From contig NZ_JANFDG010000006.1 in the NCBI RefSeq assembly GCF_024609765.1, forward strand, positions 1 through 64,000: a DNA stretch of 64,000 nucleotides, written 5' to 3'. The stretch comes from Shinella pollutisoli (GTDB lineage Bacteria > Pseudomonadota > Alphaproteobacteria > Rhizobiales > Rhizobiaceae). Positions 38,401 to 46,443 of the stretch are shown here, one piece after another. The number at the start of each line of letters is the position of its first letter. Positions within the stretch are counted from its first letter, which is position 1. A program made the position numbers and the translations under genes. The notes beneath the pieces are model-generated. The model did no database searches and was not told the DNA's origin. It worked only from the letters and a program-made list of their open reading frames with translations.

Positions 38401-38796
38401 ATGGGCGAGGAGCATACGGGGCGGTGCCTGTGCGGCGCGGTGCGGTTCCGCACGACGGGGCCGCTGCGCGACGTGATCGCCTGCCACTGCGGCCAGTGCC
38501 GCAGGCAGAGCGGCCATCACTACGCCGCGACGAACGTGCGCGACGACGCCTTCTTCCTCGAAGGCGGGGAGAACCTCACCTGGTACCGGGCGAGCGACAC
38601 CGCGTCGCGGGGCTTCTGCCGCACCTGCGGCTCGGCGCTGTTTTGGAAGGGCGACGGGCTCGACTACACCTCGATCATGGCGGGCAGCCTCGACAAGCCG
38701 ACCGGCCTTGCGATCGGCTACCACATCTTCTGCGACGACAAGGGCGACTATTACGAGATCGCCGACGACGCGCCGCGCTATCCGCAGGGGCGCTGA
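38401..38796 (+). CDS. GFA-family (glutathione-dependent formaldehyde-activating/CENP-V) protein
   Basis: 131 residues. Zinc-binding pattern of the GFA fold: GRCLCGAVRF (about 8-17), CHCGQCRRQSG (about 30-40) and GFCRTCGSALFW (about 63-74), with Cys pairs for two zinc sites. Proteins of this family may bind glutathione adducts, but few have proven activity. GGGAGGATGCG precedes the ATG. It stands alone, converging on the phosphoglycerol transferase gene with a 9-nt gap. Confidence 0.88.
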   Translation: MGEEHTGRCLCGAVRFRTTGPLRDVIACHCGQCRRQSGHHYAATNVRDDAFFLEGGENLTWYRASDTASRGFCRTCGSALFWKGDGLDYTSIMAGSLDKPTGLAIGYHIFCDDKGDYYEIADDAPRYPQGR

Positions 38797-38805
38797 GCCG
38801 CCCGC

Positions 38806-40779
38806 TCAGAAGCCCGCGGCCATCATGTCGGCGTGGGATTCGAAGAAGCGCTCCAGGCCGCGCTGCCGGCCGAACATCATGTCGTGCTGGAGCAGGCGGA
38901 AATCCTTCAGCAGCGGATCGACCGACTTGCCGCGCGACCATTCCGTCGTCGCCCTGCCGGCGGTGTCGACCAGCATGTAGCGGTCGATCACGCTCAGCTT
39001 CTCGCGCACGTCGCCGAGGAAGCCGGTGTAGTAGGGGTGCTCGTAGCCCGCTTCCTTGAGGATGTGGTAGGAGAGGAAGGCGGGGCTCACCGTGCCGATG
39101 TCCTTGCGCGGGCCGGTCTTGTTCGACCAGATGACGAGGGGCGTCTCGTGCTCCTTCTTCATCTGCTCGACCGTGCCCTTGCGCGAGGCGGTGACGCCCG
39201 GCATGTAGCCGGAATTCCTGTAGACGGTGTTGAGCGGCGGCAGGTGGTCGCCGAAGACGACGATGATCGTCTCGCGGTCGCGCGCGCTCGCCCAGTCCAT
39301 CAGCACCTTCAGGCTGTCGTCGGCCTCCTTGACGCCCTGCGTGTAGGTGGCGAGCACCTGCGTGTCGCGCGCATCGAGGCCGCCCTCGACGCCGATCGTG
39401 TTCTTCGCGTAGCGGCCGACCTCGTAGGGGCCGTGGCCCTGCAGCGTCACGGCGAAGAAGAAGAACGGGCCGCTCTGCGTGTCCGCCTGGCGCATGATCT
39501 CCTTCGTCAGCGCCATGTCGGAGGTGAAGTTGCCGCGCCTGGCGAGCGGCGGCATGGCCTCCACGTCCTTGAACGTGTCGAAGCCGAAGGCCTGGTAGAC
39601 GTTGGTGCGGTTCCAGAACCAGCCGCTGAACGGGTGGATCGCCCGCGTCGCATAGCCCTCGGCGCGGAAGAAGGTCGCAAGCGAGGGGATCGGCTTGCGG
39701 ACATATTGCTGGTAGGGGATGGAGCCCGTCGGCAGGAAGGCGTTGGAGAAGCCCGTCAGCGCCTCGAACTCGATATTGGCGGTGAGCCCGCCGAATTCCG
39801 GCGAGAAGACGTGGCCGCCCATGTTCTCGCGGATGACCGGCATCGGGTCGGCGGACAGCTTCACGCTCTCGATGCGGGTCGGGTCCCACAGCGACTCGCT
39901 CATGACGACGATGACGTCGGGCTTGCCGCGGTGGCTGGTGCCGGCCGGCAGCACCTTGGTCGGGATGCGGTCGATGGCGTCCGCCGTGTAGCCCGCCGGC
40001 GCCTTGACGTTCGCCATCGGCAGGTTGATGGCGAAGGCCATCGTGAAGCCGTTGTGGCGGTAGTTCTCGGCCTGGTCCCAGAGGATCGGGTAGATCTTCA
40101 GCCGGTCGCGCACCCAGGAGAAGTCGTTGTAGTCCATGATCGACGCGAAGCCCGCAAGCAGCGGCAGCGCGACCAGGAGCCGGGAGAGGCGTTCCCTGCG
40201 GGTCAGCGGCCGGAAGCGGCGCCAGGCGAAGATCCAGAGGCCGACGAGCGCCGCGACGGCGGCGAGCGCGCCGAGGCCAAGGCCGACGGCCGTCCAGGGC
40301 CGGTCCTGCACCAGCACGGGCATCAGCTCCATGATCTGGCGGCCGAAGAGAAGGTCCGTCGGGTAGAGCGGGTCGGTGAGGAAGACCTGCTTCTGCTGCG
40401 AGATCACGCCCATCAGCAGCATCAGCGGCGAGACGATCAGCACCGCCTTGTGCTGCCGGCCGATCAGCGCGTCGATGGCGAGATAGGCGAGGAAGAAGAC
40501 GCCGAGCGTCGCCCAGCCCGGCTGCTCGGCATTGGTGAGGAACGCGTAGGTCGCCTCGACCGAGCCGCGGGTGAGGAGCTCGACGGCGGCGACCGTCGCA
40601 AGCGCCAGCAGGAGGGAGACGGCGAGCGAGCCGGCGACGGCGGCGAGCACCCGCACCGGGCGCGCGAGCGCGTCCGCGCCGGCCTGCAGGCCCTCGGTTG
40701 CGGGTATCGCCGTCGCGCTGGTATTCCAAAGGGCCAAGGCCGTCTCCAAACTTTCATGAAAGTTTCGTACCCCTGTCAT
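38806..40779 (-). CDS. LtaS-like phosphoglycerol transferase (sulfatase superfamily)
   Basis: 657 residues. Five N-terminal hydrophobic segments (about 45-70, 87-105, 115-130, 155-180 and 196-212) precede an extracytoplasmic alkaline-phosphatase/sulfatase-type domain (about 275-600). Visible sites are VIVVMSESLWDP, GLTANIEFEALTGFSN with the probable nucleophilic Thr, FRAEGYATRAIHPFSGWFW and VFGDHLPPLN. In rhizobia related enzymes add phosphoglycerol to periplasmic cyclic glucans; that role is possible but not shown. The ATG at 40779 lacks a good ribosome site, and TTG codons about 30-45 bases downstream are alternatives. Confidence 0.83.
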   Translation of the reverse strand: MTGVRNFHESLETALALWNTSATAIPATEGLQAGADALARPVRVLAAVAGSLAVSLLLALATVAAVELLTRGSVEATYAFLTNAEQPGWATLGVFFLAYLAIDALIGRQHKAVLIVSPLMLLMGVISQQKQVFLTDPLYPTDLLFGRQIMELMPVLVQDRPWTAVGLGLGALAAVAALVGLWIFAWRRFRPLTRRERLSRLLVALPLLAGFASIMDYNDFSWVRDRLKIYPILWDQAENYRHNGFTMAFAINLPMANVKAPAGYTADAIDRIPTKVLPAGTSHRGKPDVIVVMSESLWDPTRIESVKLSADPMPVIRENMGGHVFSPEFGGLTANIEFEALTGFSNAFLPTGSIPYQQYVRKPIPSLATFFRAEGYATRAIHPFSGWFWNRTNVYQAFGFDTFKDVEAMPPLARRGNFTSDMALTKEIMRQADTQSGPFFFFAVTLQGHGPYEVGRYAKNTIGVEGGLDARDTQVLATYTQGVKEADDSLKVLMDWASARDRETIIVVFGDHLPPLNTVYRNSGYMPGVTASRKGTVEQMKKEHETPLVIWSNKTGPRKDIGTVSPAFLSYHILKEAGYEHPYYTGFLGDVREKLSVIDRYMLVDTAGRATTEWSRGKSVDPLLKDFRLLQHDMMFGRQRGLERFFESHADMMAAGF

Positions 40780-40962
40780 AGAAGTGTCATGTTGAACAGG
40801 GGATGAATGGATTGGCCAACGCGGCCCCACCGTTTTGGTTCCCCCTGTTGCGATGAGGCAATCGCCGGCCGGTTCATTCCCAAACGGTGCCGCATGCTCT
40901 AAAGAGCTTGTTCGGCGTCCGCCGCGGCGGCGCGCAGGGCAGCAGGAGACGGATCGGCTGAG

Positions 40963-42642
40963 ATGAATTCGAAGACGGAAAAGGCGACGCTGCGCATCGC
41001 GGTCGCACAACTGAACCCGATCGTCGGCGACGTCGCCGGCAACCTCGCCAAGGCGCGCGCCGCGCGCGCCGACGCCGCCTCGCAGGGCGCCGACCTCCTG
41101 CTTTTGACGGAGCTGTTCCTGTCCGGCTATCCGCCGGAGGACCTCGTGCTCAAGCCCGCCTTCCTGAAGGCCTGCCGGCGCGCCGTCGAGGCGCTCGCCG
41201 CCGACACGGCCGACGGCGGCCCCGGCGTCATCGTCGGCTTCCCGCGCCAGGACGAGACCGGCCGCTACAATTCCGCGGCGGTGCTCGACGCGGGCAGGGT
41301 GCTTGCCGTGCGCGACAAGGTGGACCTGCCGAACTACGGCGAGTTCGACGAGAAGCGCGTCTTCGACCAGGGCGCGATGCCGGGCCCGGTGAATTTCCGC
41401 GGCGTGCGCCTCGGCATCCCGATCTGCGAGGACATCTGGGGCGAGCTCGGCGTCTGCGAGACGCTCGCCGAGAGCGGCGCGGAGATCCTGCTGTCGCCGA
41501 ACGGCTCGCCCTACTATCGCGGCAAGGTCGACGTCCGCCACCAGGTCGTGCTGAAGCAGGTGATCGAGACCGGCCTGCCGATGCTCTACGCCAACCAGCT
41601 CGGCGGCCAGGACGAGCTCGTCTTCGACGGCGCGAGCTTCGCCTTCAACGCCGACAAGACGCTCGCCTTCCAGATGAGCCAGTTCGAGGAGACGATCGCG
41701 CTCACCACCTGGCGCCGGTGCCGCGACGGCTGGGCGTGCGATGCCGGGCCGATGTCGAAGATCCCCGAGCGCGAGGAGGCGGACTACCGCGCCTGCATGC
41801 TGGGCTTCCGCGACTACGTCAACAAGAACGGCTTCAAGACGGTCGTGCTCGGGCTTTCGGGCGGCATCGACTCGGCGATCTGCGCGGCGATCGCCGTCGA
41901 CGCGCTCGGCGAGGAGCGGGTGCGCTGCGTCATGCTGCCCTACCGCTACACCTCGGCCGAATCGCTGGTGGACGCGTCGGCCTGCGCACGCGCGCTCGGC
42001 TGCCGCTACGACATCGTGCCGATCGAGGCGCCGGTGGGCGGCTTCCTCTCGGCGCTGTCGGAGCTCTTCGAGGGCACGGAGGCCGGCATTACGGAGGAGA
42101 ACCTGCAGAGCCGCGCGCGCGGCACGATCCTGATGGCGATCTCCAACAAGTTCGGCGCGATGGTGGTGACGACCGGCAACAAGTCGGAGATGTCGGTCGG
42201 CTACGCCACGCTCTACGGCGACATGAACGGCGGCTTCAACCCGATCAAGGACCTCTACAAGATGCAGGTCTACGCGCTGTCGCGCTGGCGCAACGCCCAC
42301 GTGCCGCCGGGCGCGCTCGGGCCCTCCGGCGAGGTGATCCCCGCCAACATCATCGACAAGGCGCCGTCGGCGGAGCTCCGCCCCAACCAGACCGACCAGG
42401 ATTCGCTGCCGCCCTATCCGGTGCTCGACGACATCCTCGAATGCCTGGTGGAGCTGGAGATGGGCACGGAGGAGATCGTCGCGCGCGGCCATGATGAGGC
42501 GACCGTGCACCGGGTCGAGCACCTGCTCTACATCGCCGAGTACAAGCGCCGCCAGTCCGCCCCCGGCGTGAAGATCACCAGGAAGAATTTCGGCCGCGAC
42601 CGCCGCTACCCGATCACCAACCGCTTCCGCGACCGGGGATGA
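40963..42642 (+). CDS. nadE: Glutamine-dependent NAD+ synthase
   Basis: 559 residues, two domains. The N-terminal nitrilase-type glutaminase (about 8-255) has the Glu-Lys-Cys triad: TELFLSGYPPEDL, RDKVDLPNYGEFDE and PICEDIWGE. The C-terminal NAD synthetase (about 275-559) has the PP-loop LGLSGGIDSAICAA and TGNKSEMSVGYATLYGDMNG. It amidates nicotinic acid adenine dinucleotide with ATP and glutamine. The ATG at 40963 follows GCAGGAGAC. It overlaps the TolB-like gene by 4 nt. Confidence 0.95.
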   Translation: MNSKTEKATLRIAVAQLNPIVGDVAGNLAKARAARADAASQGADLLLLTELFLSGYPPEDLVLKPAFLKACRRAVEALAADTADGGPGVIVGFPRQDETGRYNSAAVLDAGRVLAVRDKVDLPNYGEFDEKRVFDQGAMPGPVNFRGVRLGIPICEDIWGELGVCETLAESGAEILLSPNGSPYYRGKVDVRHQVVLKQVIETGLPMLYANQLGGQDELVFDGASFAFNADKTLAFQMSQFEETIALTTWRRCRDGWACDAGPMSKIPEREEADYRACMLGFRDYVNKNGFKTVVLGLSGGIDSAICAAIAVDALGEERVRCVMLPYRYTSAESLVDASACARALGCRYDIVPIEAPVGGFLSALSELFEGTEAGITEENLQSRARGTILMAISNKFGAMVVTTGNKSEMSVGYATLYGDMNGGFNPIKDLYKMQVYALSRWRNAHVPPGALGPSGEVIPANIIDKAPSAELRPNQTDQDSLPPYPVLDDILECLVELEMGTEEIVARGHDEATVHRVEHLLYIAEYKRRQSAPGVKITRKNFGRDRRYPITNRFRDRG

Positions 42643-43472
42643 GGATGCGCAGCTCCGTCGAGATCTTCGACGTCGTCACGGGTGAGACGCGCGTCGTCTG
42701 GCAGACGGAGCGGCTGGTGGAGGCGCCGAATTTTTCGCGCGACGGGCGGTTCCTCGTCATCAACGGCGACGGGCTGCTCTACCGGCTGTCGCTCGACGGC
42801 GGGGAGCCGGTGCGCATCGACACGGGCTTCGCCACCCGCTGCAACAACGACCACGGGCTGTCGCCGGACGGACGCCTGCTGGCGATCAGCGACAAGACGG
42901 AATTCGGCAGGTCGGCGATCTACGTGCTGCCGGCGGAGGGCGGCACGCCGCGGCTCGTCACGACCAGGCTGCCGTCCTACTGGCACGGCTGGTCGCCGGA
43001 CGGGCGCGAGCTCGCCTATTGCGGCATCCGCGACGATCTCTTCGACATCTACACGATCTCCGTCGCGGGCGGCGAGGAGCGGCGGCTCACCTCCGGCGAG
43101 GGCCGCAACGACGGGCCGGACTGGTCGCCGGACGGCGAATGGATCTACTTCAACTCCAGCCGCACCGGCCGCATGCAGATCTGGCGCATCCGCCCGGACG
43201 GCAGCGAGCCGACGCGCATCACCGACAGTCCCTACGGCGACTGGTTCCCGCATCCCTCGCCGGACGGGCGGCACCTGCTGGTGCTCTCCTACGACGGCGA
43301 CGTGTTCGACCATCCGCGCGACCGCGACGTGCGGCTGCGGCTGATGGACATGGACGGCGGCGATGCCCGCGTGCTCTTCGCGCTGTTCGGCGGGCAGGGG
43401 ACGATCAACGTGCCGAACTGGGCGCCGGACGGCCGCCGCTTCGCCTTCGTGCGCTATGCGCCGGAAGCCTGA
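42639..43472 (+). CDS. TolB-like WD40/PD40 beta-propeller protein
   Basis: 277 residues with repeated PD40 motifs such as FSRDGRFLVINGDG, LSPDGRLLAISDK, WSPDGRELAYCGI, WSPDGEWIYFNSS, PSPDGRHLLVLSY and WAPDGRRFAFVRY, spaced about 40-50 residues, i.e. a six-bladed propeller. Unlike TolB it has no signal peptide and no N-terminal domain, so it is probably cytoplasmic. Ligand unknown. It starts inside the end of nadE (4-nt overlap), so it is translationally coupled to NAD synthesis. Confidence 0.85.
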   Translation: MRMRSSVEIFDVVTGETRVVWQTERLVEAPNFSRDGRFLVINGDGLLYRLSLDGGEPVRIDTGFATRCNNDHGLSPDGRLLAISDKTEFGRSAIYVLPAEGGTPRLVTTRLPSYWHGWSPDGRELAYCGIRDDLFDIYTISVAGGEERRLTSGEGRNDGPDWSPDGEWIYFNSSRTGRMQIWRIRPDGSEPTRITDSPYGDWFPHPSPDGRHLLVLSYDGDVFDHPRDRDVRLRLMDMDGGDARVLFALFGGQGTINVPNWAPDGRRFAFVRYAPEA

Positions 43473-43541
43473 AAGGCCTTTTCGCACAGGCCGCAAGGCG
43501 TGGAGGCTCGCAGATCGGATCGTGTCGGGGGACCGTCGCGG

Positions 43542-44684
43542 TCAGTTGACGCCGGCATCGGCGGGGCGGCCGAGGTCGATGGCCGATTCGTCGGCCGGCA
43601 GGAAAAGCGGGCCGACGACGCGCACCTTGCTGGAGGCCGGATCGTAGACGCGCTCCGCGCGCACGGGCGCCTTGGCGGTCACCGCCTCCCCGAGGGGAAG
43701 CGTGTCGCGGGGCAGGGTGCGGATGTCGGTGATCGAGCCGGAGGCGGCCCGGTCCCGATCCTTGCCGCCGTCGATGCGCGCGGTCGCCTCGTCGGTCGCC
43801 GCCAGCGCCTTCTCGCGGCGGATCATCTCCTGGTAATAGGCCGAGAGGTCGCAGCCGCAGGTCCCGGGCTTCGACAGGTCGCGGGTGCGGTAGGCGAAGG
43901 CGTTCGGCAGGGTGGAATAGGGCCGGCCGGTCACGGTCGAGGTCATGTCGCCGGTTTCCTGCCCGCCGGTCAGCGAATGATAGAACAGCTCCGTCTCGGT
44001 CTGCGGGCACATCATCGCGCAGACCTTCTGGTCGCGGCGGAAATCGAGCGGCGTGGCGCCGGAGGAGATCGGGAAGAAGCCGCCGTCGCAGGTGCGCACG
44101 CAGACGGTCCTGAGGTTGCCGTGGCCGCCCCTGCCGGGCGAGAGCAGCCCGAGGCGCTCGCCGCCCTCCGGCAGCACGCCCTGGAACAGGCCGGAGCGTT
44201 CCTCGTCGCTCAGCGTGCGCAGCGTCTCCGTCGCCGCCGCCGGCATGACCTGTGCCGGATCCTCGCCGTTGCAGCCGTTGGCGTCGAGCGCGGCGTGCAG
44301 CCGGTTGCGCGCGCCGTGGGTCGAGACTCCGGCGGCGTATTGCCGCCGCTTCTGGTCGAGGATTTTCAGGTTGCGCTCCATCTTGCCGATCACGGCGGCA
44401 AGCGTGCCGCAGGCCTCCGCGTTGCGGCCGCCGATGACCGTCACGCTGCGGCTGCCGCAGCCGAAGCGGTTCATGTCGCTCCGCGCCTTGCGCAGCTGGA
44501 TGTTCTGGCTGGCGATGGCGCCGGCATATTTGCGGGCGCTCGCCGTGTCGGCGACGATGCGCGGCAGGTTGGCAAGCTCCGCCCGCAGGCGCTCGCACGT
44601 GCCGGACGCCGCAGCGGCGCTGCCCGCCGACAGGAACGGCAGGCCGGCCAGAACGGCGATGAATAGGCGAGCGCGCGGTCTCAC
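43542..44684 (-). CDS. DUF2865 secreted protein
   Basis: 380 residues with a signal peptide (RLFIAVLAGLPFLSAGSAAA). The family region includes a long helical first half (CERLRAELANLPRIVADTAS, then a coiled stretch to about 110) and a Cys-rich core: TVCVRTCDGGFFPIS, KVCAMMCPQTETELFY and GTCGCDLSAYY, likely forming disulfides in the periplasm. Function of DUF2865 is unknown; it is characteristic of Hyphomicrobiales. Start is ATG at 44684. Confidence 0.88.
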   Translation of the reverse strand: MRPRARLFIAVLAGLPFLSAGSAAAASGTCERLRAELANLPRIVADTASARKYAGAIASQNIQLRKARSDMNRFGCGSRSVTVIGGRNAEACGTLAAVIGKMERNLKILDQKRRQYAAGVSTHGARNRLHAALDANGCNGEDPAQVMPAAATETLRTLSDEERSGLFQGVLPEGGERLGLLSPGRGGHGNLRTVCVRTCDGGFFPISSGATPLDFRRDQKVCAMMCPQTETELFYHSLTGGQETGDMTSTVTGRPYSTLPNAFAYRTRDLSKPGTCGCDLSAYYQEMIRREKALAATDEATARIDGGKDRDRAASGSITDIRTLPRDTLPLGEAVTAKAPVRAERVYDPASSKVRVVGPLFLPADESAIDLGRPADAGVN

Positions 44685-44892
44685 GTCCCTGAATCCCGAC
44701 GGTACGGATTGATCGAGCGGCCATGGCCGGCCGGTTCGCCCCTATCATAGGCCGGCGGCGCGCGAGCGCAACGTTCTCCCGCATTTGTGATTAACGCGCC
44801 TTCGCCATCCGGCCGTTGATCCGCAACCGCCGATGGGGCAGAGTGGCGAACTTCCGATTGCACGATCGCGGATTCCATCACAGGCAGGTACC

Positions 44893-45954
44893 ATGCGGAT
44901 TTCGTCCATTCTATTGAGCCCCCTCTATGCGCTTCAGCTCGCCTCCGGCGCCAAGTCCTTCGCGGACAATCCCGTCATCGGCAGCAAATGGCTGAACGGC
45001 AAGGGGCTGCACGAGAAACGCGTGGCGCTCGCCATGCGCATGGCGGCGTGGCGGCGGCGCAGGCTCGAGCACCTCGCCGCGCCCGAGCACCGGCGCCAGT
45101 ATGCCGAGAAGGGCTACGTGCAGATCGACGACTTCCTGCCGCCGGAGGTCTTCGCCGCCGTGACCCGGGAGGTCGCCGAGCGCGATTTCGACCGCTACGA
45201 CATGGTGCAGGGGGCGACGGCCACCCGCCGGGCGACCATCGACGACCGCGATATCGAGGGCCTGCCGGGCTTCAAGGCGGCGCGCAACGATCCGCGGCTC
45301 GCCAACCTGATCCGCTACGTCTCCTCCCATGCCGGCCAGCCGCTGCTCGTCGTGCAGGTGGTGATGGCGCTGCCCTCGGCCGTCGAGAAGGGCTCGACCG
45401 ATCCGCAGACCGTGCTGCACAGCGACACGTTCCATCCGACGGCGAAGGCCTGGCTGTTCCTGCGCGACGTCGGCGAGGAGGACGGCCCCTTCGCCTACGT
45501 GCCGGGCTCGCACGAGATGACGCCGCAGCGCTTCGCCTGGGAGCGGAAGATCAGCGAGAACGCCGACCATATCGACAACAAGTATTCCGCCCGCGGCTCG
45601 CTGCGCATCCGCGCCGACGAGCTCGCCGCGCTCGGCTACGGCGATCCGGTCAAGATGACCGTCAGGGCCAACACGCTGATCGTCGCCGACACGCACGGTT
45701 TCCATGCGCGCAGCCCGAGCTACAAGGCGACGACGCGCATCGAGATCTACGGCTCGCACCGGCGCAACCCGTTCCTGCCGTTCACCGGCCTGCATCTCGC
45801 CTCGCTGCCCTTCGTGGCCGGCAACATGCACCGCGTCGCCCTGTCGCTCGAACGGCTCAGCGGCCGGCTCGGCCTCAAGGGCTCGCCTTGGAAGCCGGTG
45901 GGGGCGGGCAGGCTCGACGAGTGGTCGACGCGGCTGAAGAAGCCGGAGTCGTAG
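44893..45954 (+). CDS. Phytanoyl-CoA dioxygenase family protein
   Basis: 353 residues, Fe(II)/2-oxoglutarate dioxygenase fold. The metal facial triad is LHSDTFHPTAKAWLFL (HxD) and DTHGFHARSP (distal His), with a 2-oxoglutarate-binding Arg in TTRIEIYGSHRRNPF. Substrate is unknown; bacterial members hydroxylate diverse lipids or small molecules. The ATG at 44893 follows CAGGCAGG. The stop codon lies within the first copy of the 102-bp tandem repeat, so the repeat begins at the very end of the coding region. Confidence 0.86.
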   Translation: MRISSILLSPLYALQLASGAKSFADNPVIGSKWLNGKGLHEKRVALAMRMAAWRRRRLEHLAAPEHRRQYAEKGYVQIDDFLPPEVFAAVTREVAERDFDRYDMVQGATATRRATIDDRDIEGLPGFKAARNDPRLANLIRYVSSHAGQPLLVVQVVMALPSAVEKGSTDPQTVLHSDTFHPTAKAWLFLRDVGEEDGPFAYVPGSHEMTPQRFAWERKISENADHIDNKYSARGSLRIRADELAALGYGDPVKMTVRANTLIVADTHGFHARSPSYKATTRIEIYGSHRRNPFLPFTGLHLASLPFVAGNMHRVALSLERLSGRLGLKGSPWKPVGAGRLDEWSTRLKKPES

Positions 45955-46251
45955 GCCCCTCCGGCCTGCCGGCCATCTTCCCCTCGAGGGCAAGGCAATC
46001 GCATATGGAATTATGAGGGCGCTTCTTGCCCTTCTCCCCGCCGGGGAGAGTCGTAGGCCCCTCCGGCCTGCCGGCCATCTTCCCCTCGAGGGCAAGGCAA
46101 TCGCATATGGAATTATGAGGGCGCTTCTTGCCCTTCTCCCCGCCGGGGAGAGTCGTAGGCCCCTCCGGCCTGCCGGCCATCTTCCCCTCGAGGGCAAGGC
46201 AATCGCATATGGAATTATGAGGGCGCTTCTTGCCCTTCTCCCCGCCGGGGA
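45946..46251. repeat. Three tandem copies of a 102-bp unit
   Basis: Copies start at 45946, 46048 and 46150 and look identical over GAGTCGTAGGCCCCTCCGGC, GGCAAGGCAATCGCATATGG and AATTATGAGGGCGCTTCTTG. The unit contains parts of both mosaic repeat families. The period of 102 (34 codons) keeps frames open through the array, making a repetitive but spurious peptide. The first copy includes the stop codon of the dioxygenase gene. The pattern points to recent slippage or unequal recombination. Confidence 0.92.
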
Positions 46252-46440
46252 GAAGGTCGCGGCAGCGGGATGAGGGGGCGCACCGAGCAAAATCATGTTC
46301 GTGCCGGCGTATTGCCCCCTCATCCGGCCCTTCGGGCCACCTTCTCCCCGCCGGGGAGAAGGGGAAGCGGAGACGCCGCATTCCACATGCGATTGCCTTG
46401 CCCTTGAGGGGGAGAGCCCGGCAGGGCAGAGGGGGCAGGC
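46228..46440. repeat. Mosaic repeat cluster between dioxygenase and malic enzyme genes
   Basis: After the tandem copies come an inverted pair, CCTTCTCCCCGCCGGGGAGA (ending GGGATGAGGGGGCG) and CCCCCTCATCCGGCCCTTCG (with another CCGCCGGGGAGAAGG), then a CTTGAGGGGGAGAGCCCGGC arm at 46392-46438. The two genes converge here, so the cluster separates two transcript ends. Confidence 0.65.
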
Positions 46441-46443
46441 CAC

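Noticed and set aside
40780-42522. Upstream extension of the phosphoglycerol transferase frame, antisense to nadE
   Set aside because: No LtaS-like sequence in the extension; it is a shadow of nadE, and the membrane domain begins after 40779.
46013-46273. 86-codon repetitive peptide frame in the 102-bp tandem repeat
   Set aside because: Open only because the repeat period is a multiple of three; no ribosome site, and the DNA is mosaic repeat.
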